Shown piece by piece: positions 63,977 through 64,000 of a stretch of 64,000 bases of DNA. Positions within the stretch are counted from its first letter, which is position 1, and each line of letters opens with the position of its first letter. The translations under genes and the position numbers were made by a program. The DNA comes from Bowdeniella nasicola (GTDB taxonomy: Bacteria > Actinomycetota > Actinomycetes > Actinomycetales > Actinomycetaceae), in contig NZ_FNQV01000013.1 in the NCBI RefSeq assembly GCF_900107735.1, positions 1-64,000 of the forward strand, written 5' to 3'. The notes beneath the pieces were generated by a model that worked only from the letters and a program-made list of their open reading frames with translations, searched no databases and was not told where the DNA came from.

Positions 63977-64000
63977 CTCTCGCGCGGCAGGTCGAGCCCA
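63973..64000 (-). CDS. Possible 3' end of a gene entering from the right edge
   Basis: On the minus strand the last bases read GLDLPRES followed by TAG at 63973-63975, whose stop overlaps the Ddl-like stop by 2-3 bp. Such convergent overlap is seen elsewhere in this window. In related genomes parB often follows here, and that would fit, but eight residues do not allow a call. Confidence 0.3.

Overview
The window comes from a high-GC Gram-positive bacterium (Actinomycetota). It carries the actinobacterial block near the replication origin: rpsF-ssb-rpsR-rplI, then PBP1/PonA, CCA transferase, NUDIX, DUF6049, a MurJ fused to a pseudokinase, trxB-trxA, and finally a PLP aminotransferase and a Ddl-like ligase. 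The fused MurJ and the gene order suggest an Actinomycetales-type organism. I cannot name the genus from sequence alone. Most genes are GC-rich and use GC-ending codons. Several segments look lower in GC by eye and read as acquired: the CRISPR-cas locus, an AlbA_2/ATPase gene, and a restriction-modification pair.

Layout. 1-9132: a complete type I-E CRISPR-Cas operon on the minus strand (cas3-cas8e-cse2-cas7e-cas5e-cas6e-cas1-cas2), with the leader end of an array that runs off the left edge. 9185-12938: GNAT acetyltransferase, a protein with a duplicated HTH-like module, a FocA-type channel, a protein ending in an HNH-associated repeat, and a quinone-oxidoreductase-like enzyme. 13131-20010 (+): a phenylpropionate/cinnamate-type dioxygenase operon (alpha, Rieske ferredoxin, ferredoxin reductase, beta, cis-diol dehydrogenase) that continues into an acyl-CoA ligase, a GNAT-like protein and a hotdog thioesterase. 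An MHS-family transporter follows. 21650-24862: APH(3')-like kinase, ribokinase, SDR and VOC proteins. 24937-32734 (-): a meta-cleavage operon (mhpC-A-B-D-F-E plus an isochorismatase-fold protein and an SDR) that would take dihydroxyphenylpropionate to succinate, pyruvate and acetyl-CoA. Together the two operons and the transporter form one catabolic unit of about 20 kb. No dedicated regulator lies inside it, but a GGTGGAACAG-type motif recurs upstream of its transcription units.

32735-34631: an AlbA_2/ATPase/winged-helix gene framed by three copies of a TTAGG-rich repeat of about 45 bp. 34727-36336 (-): ribosomal proteins and SSB. 36545-40537: a YyaL-type thioredoxin-domain protein, then a NaeI-type methyltransferase and endonuclease. 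40548-53376: cell-wall and redox core genes. 53463-55111: two small membrane proteins and a LysR regulator.

55116-61096 (-): a GntR-controlled sugar-acid operon. It encodes a DHDPS-family aldolase, an ABC importer with a twin-arginine lipoprotein, and a GH88 unsaturated glucuronyl hydrolase. This suggests use of unsaturated uronides, with a perfect 20-bp palindrome as the likely operator. 61191-63976 (+): nucleoside deaminase, aminotransferase and a D-Ala-D-Ala ligase-like protein.

No tRNA or rRNA gene was recognised. The points that most deserve a second look are the repeat-framed AlbA_2 gene, the shared motif of the aromatic regulon, the triad-less isochorismatase homolog in the mhp operon, and the NaeI homolog's residue at the position known to switch NaeI toward topoisomerase activity.
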